64,000 bases of DNA from Onchocerca volvulus. Lineage: Eukaryota > Nematoda > Chromadorea > Rhabditida > Onchocercidae. A program made the translations under genes and the position numbers. The DNA lies in assembly GCA_000499405.2 (NCBI GenBank), contig HG738138.1:23465097-23529096 (forward strand), read 5' to 3'. Of the stretch, positions 37,901-49,070 are shown one piece after another. Under the pieces are notes generated by a model, which had not been told where the DNA came from, made no database searches, and saw nothing but the letters and a program-made list of their open reading frames with translations. How positions within the stretch are numbered: the stretch's first letter is position 1; every line of letters begins with the position of its first letter.

Positions 37901-39465
37901 CTTCGTTTAAGGTCAAATTTCAATTTGAAAGAGTCGCAGCTAAGACGGGAGATGACAGTTGGACGAAACGGATGGATAATTAGACTAATGACATCTCAAG
38001 TCTTTTTGATTCTTTCTGAATGCTTGCAAAATAGATGAAAACAAACGTTTGCAGTCTGGTTTTTTTGTACCGTTGGAGTATGAATTCGGTACTTTGCCAC
38101 CATTACGATCGACGCAGAAACATCGTTCTCCCTTAGATTCGCACTGCAACGGTCGGAAGGAACCATCAGCAGTGCAGATCGGAATGAAATCACTTACGAT
38201 AAGGCCTGATTCAATTCCTTGCCTCTGTCTCTCGCATTCTTAAATTGCAAGATTCTTTGTTTTTATTTTCTTATTGAAATCTCAAAGAAAAAATATAAAT
38301 GAATAAATGTGCTTAGATTTATTGGATATATATAAATTAGACGAAAGTTTGACAATATTTATTACCAGACTAATCGAGCATAAATTACATACCTGTAAGT
38401 AATTTGTGAGGCGTAGTCTTCTGGGTGGTAAATACAGGTCGTGTTGATGTTTTAGCATCATTCTCAGAAAACGATTCCGATGTTGTACCGACCTGCTCGT
38501 CAGTATTACTATCAGCAATTTTATTATCTAAAAAGCTCTCTGATTTTCCAGCCAGATTATCATTTGCATTTGTGGTACCATCGTTGTGCAATTTGTTCAT
38601 ACAAGCTTTTTCACAATCTTCCTTGTATCTATATAGCATCGGTTCATTTTCATCATCCGCACAATGTCCTGAAATACGAGCCTATAAACATTACTAGGCT
38701 CTCGTCTTCATTTTCAACAACTTCAGGCATAATTTTTGCTCATTTTTATCATTTTTCTGGCAAGCCAAAAATATTTTGATGATTTTTTATGAGAAATATC
38801 TGTTCTGATATTACCTATGTATCATTAAATGACGAAAAGATCTCTACAAGAAAATAACTTAAATTTTGTTTGGTCCTTAACTTTTCCATTTCTGGTATTA
38901 AAAATGATAATGATATATTACCAAAGGGATAAGAGACACATTCGTTGTCCCTGAGATAATAGCGTAATACAAATTGGGAACGTGTTAGACCTCTGCCTTT
39001 TACGGAAGGACATCGACCTCGAAAAGGTTGTCGCTTGCAAAGATCAACATCACCTAAATTAATTAGCTGACAATAAGCTATTTAACAATGGCCGCTTCCA
39101 TCTACCAATTATTGCCGGAACATAATTTTTACATGTTTTATCCAAATTAGATATTTACAACCATATCAGATCAATTACAGAATTATCAGATGCATCCGAA
39201 ATTATAGATCTGATTAAAATTGTTTATTTTTCACACCATAAACAAGCCTGAATTCATTTTACTTTTCAACTTTTTCATAATCGATCGAACTTTTTTTTGT
39301 TCATCAACCATACGCCAAGATTTAATCATCTGGCCCGAAATTCTTAGATGCGGTCTTTGATTAAGCAAAGTATAGACTAAACTAATTTAACTTACTTGTT
39401 TCAGTTTTCACAATAATGCTGTAATAGAAAACGATGAGAACCACTTGGGCCAGCAAAGTCTTCAT
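22961..39465 (-). CDS. mlt-11: Giant secreted multi-Kunitz protein, MLT-11-like
   Basis: This is a secreted matrix-type protein with serine-protease-inhibitor (Kunitz/BPTI) domains. The closest known type is C. elegans MLT-11, needed for moulting and cuticle assembly. About 34 exons join in phase to roughly 2,900 residues. Residues 1-23 are a signal peptide (MKTLLAQVVLIVFYYSIIV). The order is: Kunitz 1 (exons 39053-38922 and 38668-38393), thyroglobulin-1, Kunitz 2, lustrin-type block, Kunitz 3, Ser/Thr linkers, Kunitz 4-6, antistasin-like block, Kunitz 7, two very long linker exons, Kunitz 8, degenerate Kunitz 9, linker exons, lustrin block, Kunitz 10, further lustrin blocks, polar segment, and Kunitz 11 (about 23860-23385). 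The final exon (23014-22961, ending TAG) is tentative: the message might instead read through the donor at 23384. One internal junction near 24560-24680 also has a poor acceptor. The ortholog name is inferred from architecture. Confidence 0.82.
23385..23860 (-). other. Kunitz domain 11 exons
   Basis: Exon 23860-23705 ends ICFLKPNE, and exon 23539-23385 continues GRTCREDE, LQYFYSTRDKRC, FYRGCGGSQNRF and CEMTCG. The junction gives a six-Cys Kunitz domain, with a RTCRED sequence that puts Arg at the P1 position. Confidence 0.78.
25074..26260 (-). other. Two further lustrin-type Cys-rich blocks
   Basis: Exon 26260-26087 encodes CPYGEPPFGDNAPVICG, CPNGYYCRMG and CCLEKH. Exon 25817-25701 is a polar spacer. 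Exons 25560-25405 and 25214-25074 encode CPDGSNALLDEDTGQPLKC, CPIGYYC and RLCCELG. Both blocks share the CP(D/N/Y)G ... CP.GYYC ... CC pattern of lustrin cysteine-rich repeats known in nematode Kunitz proteins. Confidence 0.78.
26534..27894 (-). other. Lustrin-type block, dibasic segment and Kunitz 10
   Basis: Exon 27894-27622 carries a Cys-rich block (CPNGLKPIQHADGRPMMC ... CSGNSLCYF ... FCCP). Exon 27451-27296 is basic and includes RKLRLKRQAQ, a possible furin-type cleavage site. Exon 26773-26534 carries Kunitz 10 (CMHDLDKGTCSEAHLRFFY, YTGCGGNENNF, CRQKC) with Ser at P1. The 27296 junction is needed: reading on would meet a TAG immediately. Confidence 0.78.
28839..29557 (-). other. Kunitz domain 8 (basic P1) and degenerate Kunitz 9
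   Basis: Exon 29557-29219 has a polar lead-in, then CVLPPDAGSCRDYVPRWFY, YGSCNGNSNNF and CEAKC, with Arg at P1. Exon 29027-28839 has RCTYKKDEGHSNGYYVKWYF, QGEGGNSNQF and CQTFC. That second domain lacks the usual second Cys and the Gly-Cys-Gly core, so it is probably a degenerate Kunitz fold without inhibitory function. Confidence 0.8.
29642..31168 (-). other. Very long Thr/Ser/Asn-rich linker exon
   Basis: One exon of 1,527 bases encodes about 509 residues without a recognised domain, rich in Ser, Thr, Asn and acidic residues. Its strongest-looking donor (GTAAGA at 29613) would be in phase 2 and put a stop right after the junction. The donor AAG/GTTTTC at 29641 keeps frame into the Kunitz 8 exon, so I used that one. 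Confidence 0.7.
31898..33175 (-). other. Long Ser/Pro/Gln-rich linker exon
   Basis: A 1,278-base class 1-1 exon encodes about 425 residues with no cysteine domain. It is Asn/Gln/Ser-rich, then has a Ser/Pro/Thr block at its 3' part (about 32000-32160) built from GAT-type trinucleotide repeats on the + strand (for example NLSPSISPLSSS). Such linkers are plausible O-glycosylation or flexible spacer regions; that is inference. Confidence 0.75.
33527..33987 (-). other. Kunitz domain 7, split over two exons, basic P1
   Basis: Exon 33987-33887 ends GEKCTQPM and exon 33677-33527 continues DAGPCKNFIERWFF, YGGCAGNRNHF and CEIHC. Unlike its neighbours it is cut by a phase 0 intron just after the first Cys. 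The P1 residue is Lys, the classical trypsin-inhibitor choice. Confidence 0.87.
34149..34358 (-). other. Antistasin-like Cys-rich block
   Basis: This exon encodes CPTVDISLCVEPCILF, then RHGCPECTCP, followed by a polar acidic linker. Six or seven Cys in a C-x8-C-x3-C-x9-C-x2-C-x-C arrangement match part of an antistasin-family domain, whose known members inhibit serine proteases. It sits directly after Kunitz 6. Confidence 0.6.
34472..35432 (-). other. Three tandem one-exon Kunitz domains (4, 5, 6)
   Basis: Exons 35432-35256, 35178-34981 and 34654-34472 each encode one complete Kunitz domain with the pattern C..GxC(T/S)G.F.R and a YxGCGGNGNNF core. They are more alike to each other than to the other domains, which points to a local tandem duplication. 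P1 residues are Thr, Thr and Ser. All three are class 1-1 exons. Confidence 0.87.
36732..36914 (-). other. Kunitz domain 3 exon
   Basis: A single class 1-1 exon encodes a full six-Cys Kunitz domain (CQLPKERGPCDRYELRFYY ... [21 protein letters not shown]). The P1 residue after the second Cys is Asp, which is not suited to trypsin-like enzymes. Confidence 0.88.
37127..37880 (-). other. Kunitz domain 2 plus lustrin-type Cys-rich block
   Basis: Exon 37880-37746 gives CSSPLDSGPCTAAITRWYY and an IQFEYSG end. Exon 37336-37127 continues GCGGNGNNYPTKLACEKQC, completing a six-cysteine Kunitz domain with Thr at the P1 position. The same exon then runs into a lustrin-like block with CNESSCPDGYSC and ICCP. 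One exon therefore holds the second half of one domain and all of another. Confidence 0.85.
38047..38238 (-). other. Thyroglobulin type-1 domain exon of the Kunitz gene
   Basis: This class 1-1 exon encodes CERQRQG, then PICTADGSFRPLQCE, CFCVDRNGGKVPNS and KPDC. The Cys spacing and the QC and CxCV signatures are those of thyroglobulin type-1 repeats, many of which inhibit cysteine (cathepsin-type) proteases. It sits between Kunitz 1 and Kunitz 2. Confidence 0.85.
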
Positions 39466-41875
39466 ATGCCCGATTTACTGATCTCTAAAATGTTTACAGT
39501 GAAGATCCATTTAATTTATATCAAAATTCAGGCGTAAATTTAGATTTGTTTAATTTCAACCTTTAGCATTTCAATTTGTTGATATTTTTATCGAAATTGA
39601 CTAATAATTACGAATGTTCTTCACCCATTAGTACATAAATAACAAGAATACTCAAAAACTATCGCGTAAGAGCTTTCATATTTAATTTTTCAAATGTTTG
39701 AAATAAAGTTATCCATAGAACTGTATTTCTAGGCGGAATATTAGCATTCTGTTCAAACTTTGTACCTCAAAATATTCTATCCCACACCGTAAACAACTTT
39801 ACAGTAATCTAAAGATATTATCTGATAGATATTATGTTAGAAGGAAACTATATCTAATAATCATTCCTAATCATTCTTTGATAATCAGAAATTAATGTTG
39901 AAAATTTTTTTTAAATACTAATATTCCTATTCCGATTCTTAGTTTTCATAATAATTATATTCCTATTTTGACTGTCACATTTCAGCCCATATTCAGTAGC
40001 AGTTAAGAAGAAGGAATATTTTTGAATTTTGTGTCTGTATAGTGTGCATAATATAATGTATGAATTTCAAATCATCAAATGTGGGTCAACTGATGGGTGC
40101 TTGGAAAATGAATTCCTTGAGAAATAAAAAAGGATGTATTTTGTAAATTTTATAACAGTACAGCGATAACTGTCTGATTTGTATGAATAAAACAAACAAA
40201 ATGATCTTACAAAATTCTCAGCGATAGAGGAATTATAGTTGCGACAAAGGTTAATGAATAACATTCAAGTAGCGATAAAACTAAAGATGCTACAATAAAA
40301 CTACTGTCAAATGCAGTATAACAAGAACTTATTTAAGATGGAGGCAAGATTACTCTTATTAATCTTTTAGAAATCCAAATTACCGCTAGAAATTGAGCTT
40401 TTTCGGAACATTCAACAATTGAATGATATTTCTAATATGATGAAAAGAGGACACGAATGATTGTAAATATAGCACTTAAATTTACCATCTATGAAGAAAT
40501 ATTTTTTTGGGTTTATTTTGATCAAAATGTATCTCTGCAATGTATGATTTGAAACTTTGGAAAGTTCCAGCTTGTTAGATAGCAAAGCGCGAAGATAAAG
40601 AATCTGAAGAGCTTCTTGAATCTCAGAGTAACGTATTTAAAAAATTTAAATAAAAATAAACAAAGATTCAGCAGCAAGCTCGTAAAAACAAAAAGTAGCA
40701 AAAGAGCAAAAAATTCAAAAATGCTCAAAAACACATTTATTATTAGCTAAAGTAAAAAATTTTACAATTATTACTAATTTGTACAAATGCTATCGAAGTT
40801 AAAAGTTATAAAATTCATAAAATTTGCTGCATAGTTAGAAAATAAAAAACCATAAAACTTGGGTAAATTTCAAAGTTTATATTCAGAAACAAATCATCCA
40901 TTGAATAGCTTTAACAATTTCAAAGTATAAATTAAAATAATAATAGCAGTTAAAACATACTGCACAAAAAATTTATCTATTTTAACATGATTTTTGGTGA
41001 ATTACAAGGTGATGATACTGCAAAAAGTTACACGATCATTATAATGATAACATCCTTAAGGTTTCAAAATTCCCAAAAAATATCTGAAATTAATACCTAT
41101 CATATTGTTAAAAGATAAGTAATGGTTAAAAGCATAGATGAGTAAATGGAATAAGATTAAATTTCTTAATCGCATTTATAAATAACCCAATGATATCTCA
41201 GATAATTGCTTGTTATTGCAATTTAAATGAGGAAAGATCCGCGCTGATCAAGTCGATAATAAAGTGAGTGAGTATGGAAAAATCTCATGAAATTATAATA
41301 AAATGATATTAACTGGGCAAAAAAGTTTAATTGAAGGTATTTTATAGATTGAATAGATAACTGAATAAGAGATTAATTTAAAATTAGAATGAATTATACC
41401 AGATTTATGCCTCTTGCTTACTGTATTCGTTCTTTGCTTTTACAATCCAAAAATCTTGGATGGCCTACATCTATTTTAGTTAATTACTGAAAAAATTAGG
41501 GCGTTATAATCAAGGAATTTATAGATCGAGAGCACCTGGTCTTTTCCAACAGAAATTAATTAGTCATTATGGTAGAAAGCAATTCAAAAATGATGGAACC
41601 GAATCTGATAGCTGATTGATATTATGCCGCATAATGGGTCATTGACGGAAGGGGGCATTGATGGCCATCTAAGGGATGGATAAATTATCCACACCGGAAT
41701 CTGTGTTATGGTCTACGTAACTGTGACCCTGACCTACTATCACTAATTCCAACAATTTGACAAATTATCAGAGAGAAGAAATGGAGAAGTGAAAGAGAAG
41801 AGGAAGAACAATATCACGGATATTTGTTTATCAAAAATTTATCCAATAAATGCTATCAGATTCAAAATTCATTCA

Positions 41876-41906
<31 letters not shown>

Positions 41907-44191
41907 GGAACTGAACGAATAATACTGGAATTTGTTTACTCTTACGATTATATATGGATTCATCCATAATGCTTGAATCAAATATGTTCGTATTTTACTG
42001 CTTTTAAAATCCGGTCGGAGAGCTATTAAGAAATAAAATGACTGATTACTACTTTTTTGACTTTAAAGTGTTCCATCTACATTATCCTCATATCTATTTT
42101 TGGATAAAGATGAACTCAAGAATCGTAAGATATTTCGATCCATGCGTGCATAGTTGAGAAAAATAATTCTATAATCTTCGAGCATTTATGGAAAGGATAA
42201 AAGAGAAATTTGAACAAAGAGAGAATATTCAGGAAAAAAATTTTTTCACAATAATATGTGAAATATTTTATTGTTGTTACTTTATTTCAATAGGAAAATA
42301 AGATTGAAATCGATGACCTAAAAGTAAGAAAAGGTAATTATTGTTTTGTGTAGATTTACAAATCTCAGCCATCCATTATTTATTGGTTCTATCGAAAGAG
42401 ATTGTTTTGAATTGGATTGAAATATAAAGTGTGGGGATTTATTAAAATACCTCGACATTTTCAGAATTTAATATTCCTCAGGCGAGAGAGGAAAGATGAG
42501 TTAAAAGGAAGAATAGTGCAAGAATTTTTTCCTAAAATTGAATAAATGGCAGAAAAAAAAAAAAGGATAACGGAAAAATGTGAGCTAATTATTTTGACCT
42601 TTTTCTTAATGTCAGTCGGTAATTTCGGATAAATGATGGAAAGAATTTGCAAATGAAAAAGTGCTATAAAATGAAGCAAGAAAAAAAAAGTTATTTCAGC
42701 TCATTGATTCAAATAATAATGAAAAATTTTCAAGCATTAAATTCTCAACTCGAACGTTTCATTTTCATTTTTAATTATTTTGGCAATAATAAAAATTGAC
42801 TGCTTTCAATAAATAAAAAATTTCAAAAATTTAATCATTCAAATTAACTATTATTAATTAAGTGAAAAAATGATATATACAAAGTAAAAACCAAGTATAA
42901 AGATTGGAATGAAGAGATCTAAAATGATTATATTCAATTTATTCATTAATCTTTTAATGACGTAGAATGTAATGGCACTATTTGACATCGTTGTTTCATA
43001 TCCCATAAAATCTACTGTTCACTCCGAGGGGGAAATCTTTTTTTTTTTTTTTAAGTATTCAATTTTTTTCTTTTTAATTTATCCATCTTTGTGTATTCGC
43101 ATATTTCAGCATCTATTCATACAGATTGATGAATATATGTTTGTGTGATTTTGTTGTATCTTATTGTACATGAATGTTCTAGCCTGAATTCGTCTTCTGT
43201 CAATTGTTAAGTTTAATTTAGGTCATTTGGGTAGCAATAGCATCAGTGTCGTATCATCACACGCAAATATTTTACTGAAAATGCTCAAAATGAAGGAAGT
43301 AACGGGTCGCATCAGCATTCGCTCCTTTCTTATCGTTCTCAAGTCAATAACCCCCCTGTCACATTCGAATTTCCTTCATCCCTTCCGTTGATCGTACTCA
43401 TATCGACCTTCTCTGTAACCTCGAAAATGAACAAAAACTTATATACATGGAAAGAATCCCTTTTGAAAAAGTACAATAATGATAAAAATTCTATAAATTT
43501 TGGTATTTTTGATTAAAAAATAACAATATAATCTTATGATCAGTTAATCAGTAATCAATGATTTAAATGTTTGAAAATGTTCGAAACCTATCTGTTCCTA
43601 ATCACTGCAGGAATTTCAAAACAGTATGAATTTATTCTACTGATTAGATAAAAATCTTGTTTTTCAGCTCTGTCGAAATGAGGCTTACATTATCTTGTTT
43701 ACTGATTTACCTATCTTTCACTTCACTTCAAATTTCTGCTTACCTAACGATATTCGCTCGGTATGCTTGAAACTTTTATTAATAAATGTTTCAAGTATTG
43801 TTACATTCTTTATTCGTTGTCATTTGTCACAAAGCAATGAGAAGAGGAACATATTTCGTAAGAATTTGTCATTTTCCACAAATCTTTTTCTTTTGAAATT
43901 ATTGCTAAATTTGTTAAATTTTTACCCAGCAAATTTGATAAATAATTGGGTAAGCGTAACAATTTCATTAGATGAATCATTCTGTCACCTAATTTTGTTT
44001 CTGTATTTTGAAAATAAATATTTAATTTCTTGGGGGCGATCAGTTTGATTGACGTCCGGCAAATGAAAATAAGAAAAAATTAGCAAAGCAATGAAATAAT
44101 TCCATTTTTATTAGTTCTAATTGTTAAACTGAAAAAATTCTCGAATACATTTGATGGGAATATACTTAAATATATAAATATTTAAAGTGAA
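39466..44191. other. Long gene-poor region upstream of the Kunitz gene
   Basis: About 4.7 kb of A/T-rich DNA with no supported gene. The frames at 40067-40734, 42461-42679 and 43695-44048 are hydrophobic readings of low-complexity sequence. A more GC-balanced island at about 43220-43430 stands out and could be regulatory. A poly-T tract lies at 41878-41903. Confidence 0.45.
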
Positions 44192-44248
44192 TTAAAACAG
44201 AGTTCGCAAGGCTTCCTTCATTTGGCCATTTTCAAATTCAGGGGCAGA
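44192..44248 (-). CDS. Orphan terminal exon candidate
   Basis: A short minus-strand stretch follows a strong acceptor (ATATTTTTCAG) and reads SAPEFENGQMKEALRTLF before a TAA. The composition is convincingly protein-like, but no upstream exon could be joined with confidence. The opposite strand is also open here, so it may be chance. Confidence 0.25.
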   Translation of the reverse strand, partial: SAPEFENGQMKEALRTLF

Positions 44249-45403
44249 CTGAAAAATATCATGAAATATTTTAATTAGACGCAATATCTACAATTTTTTT
44301 TCTCTTCCAGAAGAACAAAAGATTGTTTTTTACATTGGACAAAAGTTACAAGAAAATAAATAGAATTAAAATGAATAAAATTTCAGATGAAGAAAGTTTG
44401 CTGAAATTTTATTGATGAAAAAAAAAATAAAAAATAACTCAGAATAAGTTGCCTGTTTTGTTAAAATTTGAAATCAGTGAAAGTAATTTCGTGGGACATT
44501 AAATAAATACGATCAGTAATACGCTTAAATAAGTGTGCCAAAATTTTGCAAAGAAGTGGTAAAGAAATGAGTAAGATTTGTTGATTAGATAGGGGAAAAA
44601 TGGGCTAATAGGACAAGGTTTAGAGAATGAATTTAAATTGTTGAAAAAAATTGGGTGGACGGAACAGAGAGAATAATAAGCAATTTGGAGGGAATGTGTT
44701 GAAAATTAGAGGTCACGCAGATAGGAAGTAAACAGTATCTTATGAGATAAAAAAGTACGCTGACAATTGGGTCAACAAGACTTGAAAAGGGAAGGAAGCC
44801 TTATCACCTATTTTTCCTACAGTAATTAATCACTAATTATAATTGACAAAAATAGTAGATTGAAATGACACCTCAGATAAAACGGAGAAAAAAGTCCGAA
44901 TATCTTCATAAAACATTTGTTGAAGCATCAAATAAGTGAAGGAAGCTAATTTGGAAAGGACGGTCACTCATTTCTAGAATGAGCATTTGCTGATATGACG
45001 AATGAATATAATTTTTATTTTTCAACTATTCGATAATTAAATGTTTCAGTTATAAACCGCTTAATTATCGAGCAATTGAAGAAGAAGAAGATAAGGGCAT
45101 CACAATCATCATTCATCTATTGATTCGTGTCATACCGAGAAAACGATTATAATTAGATGGACAAAAAGACATTGCAAATGTTGAACATGTATTATTAATG
45201 ATTGAATCAGATGAAATGAAGACAATTATGAGACAATTTCAGTTATCTGAAGATGCAAAAAGTTGGCCTATCATTAATTCCAGTGCTTTCTTCTAGAAAA
45301 TATGATTTCTTAAGCTATGGCTTTTTTGCTTCAAAAAATTGAATTCATTCAATTGTCGCATTTCCGATGATGTAAATTTCGTGCATTTATCGCTATTTCA
45401 TTA
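44249..45403. other. Gene-free stretch
   Basis: No supported coding sequence. AT-rich single-copy-looking DNA with short A-runs only. Confidence 0.4.
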
Positions 45404-46146
45404 ATGTGCAACAAGAGCATGCAACAGTTAAGCTGTATGAAGGATGCACTACGCGGTCGCTTTATCATTTCTTCTGCAATTGTTGCTATGCGCGCAAATG
45501 CATCTTTGCCAGAAGACGAAAAAAGTGGTGACAACAGAAGCTCCGAGACCAGTCGTTGAAAGGGGTTATAGTATCATCACTTGCTTAAATAACGGTTTTT
45601 GGCTATAGCTGAAAATGACAGTTAATTTGATCTAACAATGTAATTATCGTAATTTTTCCAGTTTTCGTGACAAAAGTTCAACATTACTGATCAAATGCTA
45701 CAACTCTTATGAGATTGAATGCTTTCAATCAGATATTATATTTAAGCAAACGATGATTGCAAATGACGACAATTTGATTATTTTCTCGAGAGCAAAACGG
45801 AGAATCTCTTTGTAATAGATTCAATTGCTTTCAGGATCATTTGCATCACCAAACTGTTGCAGTACCCCGTGGAAGTTCAATTCAGCAACAGGCCAGTGCA
45901 TTCTAGACATGGTATATTTATGTTCATTACTCTTATTGTCAAGTAATGCTAATCGATTGATGTTCTAGGTGGAAATTACAGATATAATTTGCATAATGTT
46001 TGTTGATTGAGGTGGCCCAAGGTGTGAAAGACAAAGACATGGCTCGGCTATGTACAGCACTTGGATTTGAACTCGAAGGCGGAAATTGCATCAGATACGT
46101 CCGATTATGTAAACTTTTTATTTCAACAGGAATATCATTAATTTAA
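45404..46146 (+). CDS. Hypothetical small protein, three-exon model
   Basis: A tentative model joins 45404 to about 45528 (ATG start; MCNKSMQQLSCMKDALRGRF, ends PEDEKSG), a middle exon from about 45835 after a strong TTGCTTTCAG acceptor (SFASPNCCSTPWKFNSATGQ), and a third exon from 46013 (VAQGVKDKDMARLCTALGFE) that can read to a TAA near 46146. Phases agree at both junctions. The third acceptor (TTGATTGAG) is weak. The minus strand is also partly open over the first two exons. About 120 residues with several Cys; no family recognised. The whole model could be wrong. Confidence 0.3.
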
Positions 46147-49070
46147 CAAAAATCATTTCATTAGAAAAGTAAAAGGTGATATTATAAATTAATTGAAATT
46201 AGAAAATTTTTAATTTTTATGAATAATTTTACAAAAAATCTTAAAAACTTATTCACTGATGACAATTTTTTAGTGTACAAATATGAAACAAAGTGAATGA
46301 GCGAGAATTAGCAGTGAAATGAATTTCATGTACTTTATTGTGTTTAAAGCTCAGTTGTTATCAAAAATTCAATTTAATTTAACTGAATTGAAAATCCGAC
46401 AATTTTGTCCTTTTTGTCTATGGCTGCTTCATAATTTCGTTTTTAATGAAATTCATTATCTTTAATAATTTATTATTTATCATTGAATTTATGAAATCTA
46501 GTAGGAAATCTTGAATAATAAATCAAATGACAATTTGTGTGTCAACTATTGCTGCAACTTATAAATCCAATTGTTTGATCTTTCTCAGATGAGGTCACTT
46601 GAAAGTCGACCATTAGTCTGCAGTGACCAATAGTCTTAGAAATGAGAAATTTGATGTTAATGTTGACTTAAACTGTATGATCTATTCTTTCTATATTGTC
46701 AGCATGTTACAAAAATCAGTTCAGTATTCTACTTATTCCTCACATTATTTATTTAAAATGATGTAATAAAATCTACGATGACAGTACAGAAATAGCGCAT
46801 CTAAAATCAATATAAGTGATCAGTTTGGTCGGAGCAACCGAAATATTCTCCAAAAAAAAAAAAGAAATATTCTTAAATAATCATGATATTTTTGTGTCGC
46901 TAAATATATCCGTTTAAACATTTCATTTTGCAATTATTTTTGATAATAGAAATTTGTTTTATTTGAATCGCTTGTCCAATTCATATGTAATTCCTACAGT
47001 TTAGATTATAATCTTAAACAGAACATCTGATCATCCAGTTCATATGTAAATCCTTCCATCTTACATAATTGAAAACCACCAACATCTTTGAGCCAGTTTA
47101 GAAGTAAATTCTTCCAGTCTAAAAACTAAGCTTAGATTCAAAGTTTAAATTGCTGTAAAATATGAAACAGGTCTTTTGTTCACATAGCTATCTTTGTATC
47201 CAATAAGATTATATCACAATATGCTTCTGTAAACCATTCAATATTTAAAAAGAATTGCTTCAGTTGCTAGGATTTGATCATTTCTTACACCGATTAACTG
47301 CAATTACTTGGGATTTCCCCAAATCTATTAGCGAAAGATCTGCTTTATTCGACTCCCCCTTAACTACTCTTTTTTTACTACTTTGCTCTAATCGATATTT
47401 CTCGAGCGACACTTTTCAACTCAATTTCCAAACCTTTTCAAATCCTATCAATTAACACTCAAATAACTTCTCTCTAACAAAATGAAGTTCAAATTATCGA
47501 TGTACTATCGACAATCATCAATTGTTTTTTCAATCGATAATCGATAATCGATAATCATCGATAATCATCAATTGTATTTTCATACATTTTGGGAAATGTT
47601 TCAATTATTTTGCTATTTTCTGGAAATAATTTTAAAATATTTTTTTATGAATGTTTTTGGAGAATTTTAATGAATTCATTCATCTCAGATTCAAACTTGA
47701 AAATTCCATTATTTTCCCGAATTGCATACGGTGTAACTCGCTAAGGAGCTAAGGAGCACCACTGTGATATGTGTCGACTGTTTAATGACAGATTCTGTAT
47801 TGAATTCGGGTCTTGAATGTGAAAATATTTCAGTAACAAAAAGTAATGCCTTTCTTTTCAATTCGCGTCATTTCATTAATTTTCGTAAAAATGCATTAGA
47901 TGACTATAATAATCGATCGCAGGAATACGTAAATACTAATTAAATAAAGTATTAAAAAAATCACAATGTGATTTTACCTTGAAACCCCGCTGATCGTTTG
48001 ATAGTGACAATCATGTGGTACTCGAAACCATTTGGATCGACTTTAATAGCTTTGAGAATTTAGGAAACACAGTGTCACCTATTCTTGATCAAAATAGTAA
48101 ATTATTTACAATCAGTAAGCTTATTTCTAATTATGGCTCAATCTGAATCTTAAAAATATGTATCTGACTTAATTTGATCTAATAGAATCAAATAGTCTCA
48201 ATCAGATTTAAATTAATCTAATCGGGTCTTGCTTATATTTTCTTGATTTAATATTAATATTTGAATTGATAAAAATTCGGGTGTGATGTTAATGATATAG
48301 CTATAACAGCCTATAATAGCTACCAACAAATTTATAAAGATGTTGAAAAATTATCCAATTTCTTCTCAATATCAATAATTTCCATAAAAATATCATTTTC
48401 ATTTAATTTTTACTATTAATCATTGGTAATCTTAATAACTAATCATGTACTCACAGAGAAGATGTAATCATTTTGTTTAGTGGCATGATTCTAATTATTT
48501 TTGACTATAAGAATTAATATTATCATTTGCTGGTTAGAAAATCAATTAATTATTACAAATGTCGACATGTATAAGATAATAATTTTTAGTTTAAATGATT
48601 CGGTACTTTTTTGTTGTGAGCAGCGAATGAAATATTTATTTTTTTTTAATCGCACAGAATATTTGATAAATATTTGACCTTCCTTTTTTAGCTACAAAGT
48701 GCTAGGATGGAAAAAAAATTATAGCGTTTTTAATTTTTTAAGACAGGCAGTCATATTTTTATGAGAGATCTATTGATAGTAGCTCAAAAATGAGAGCGAC
48801 CTCAAAGAATAATAACAAATTTTCAAAGAAATATGAGTTGAAATCGGTTTTGAAATCTTTTTTTTTTTTTTTTGACTTCATCTTTTCTAAACTCTTCCTG
48901 GACCTTTATCATAAGTTTGAGCATACTGTTGCTTACTGTAAGTATTTTCTATATCGCAATAAGGATTGACAAAAACAGAATAAATGTAAGATTTGAAGAG
49001 AAAGACTTGAATGTGAACTTATTTCAATGCTAGAGATTTAAAATATTCATGTCCATAGCAAGTTGAATTG
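46147..49070. other. Intergenic region, no gene seen
   Basis: About 2.9 kb of A/T-rich DNA. The only coding-like frame (47255-47455 +) begins without ATG and has no splice context. It contains a CGATAAT microsatellite (47533-47568), and a diverged duplication around 46976-47125 of phrases like CCAATTCATATGTAA..TCC.TCCA. Confidence 0.45.
47533..47568. repeat. CGATAAT-type microsatellite
   Basis: Near-perfect tandem copies of TCGATAA with an interspersed ATCATCGATAA unit. The flanks repeat ATCATCAATTG on both sides. Simple-sequence repeat. Confidence 0.8.

Noticed and set aside
45349..45534. Minus-strand frame with SSGKDAFARIATIAEEMIKR
   Set aside because: It starts at TTG, and no acceptor or donor joins it to other minus-strand exons. 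The + strand has an ATG-started exon with compatible phases over the same bases.
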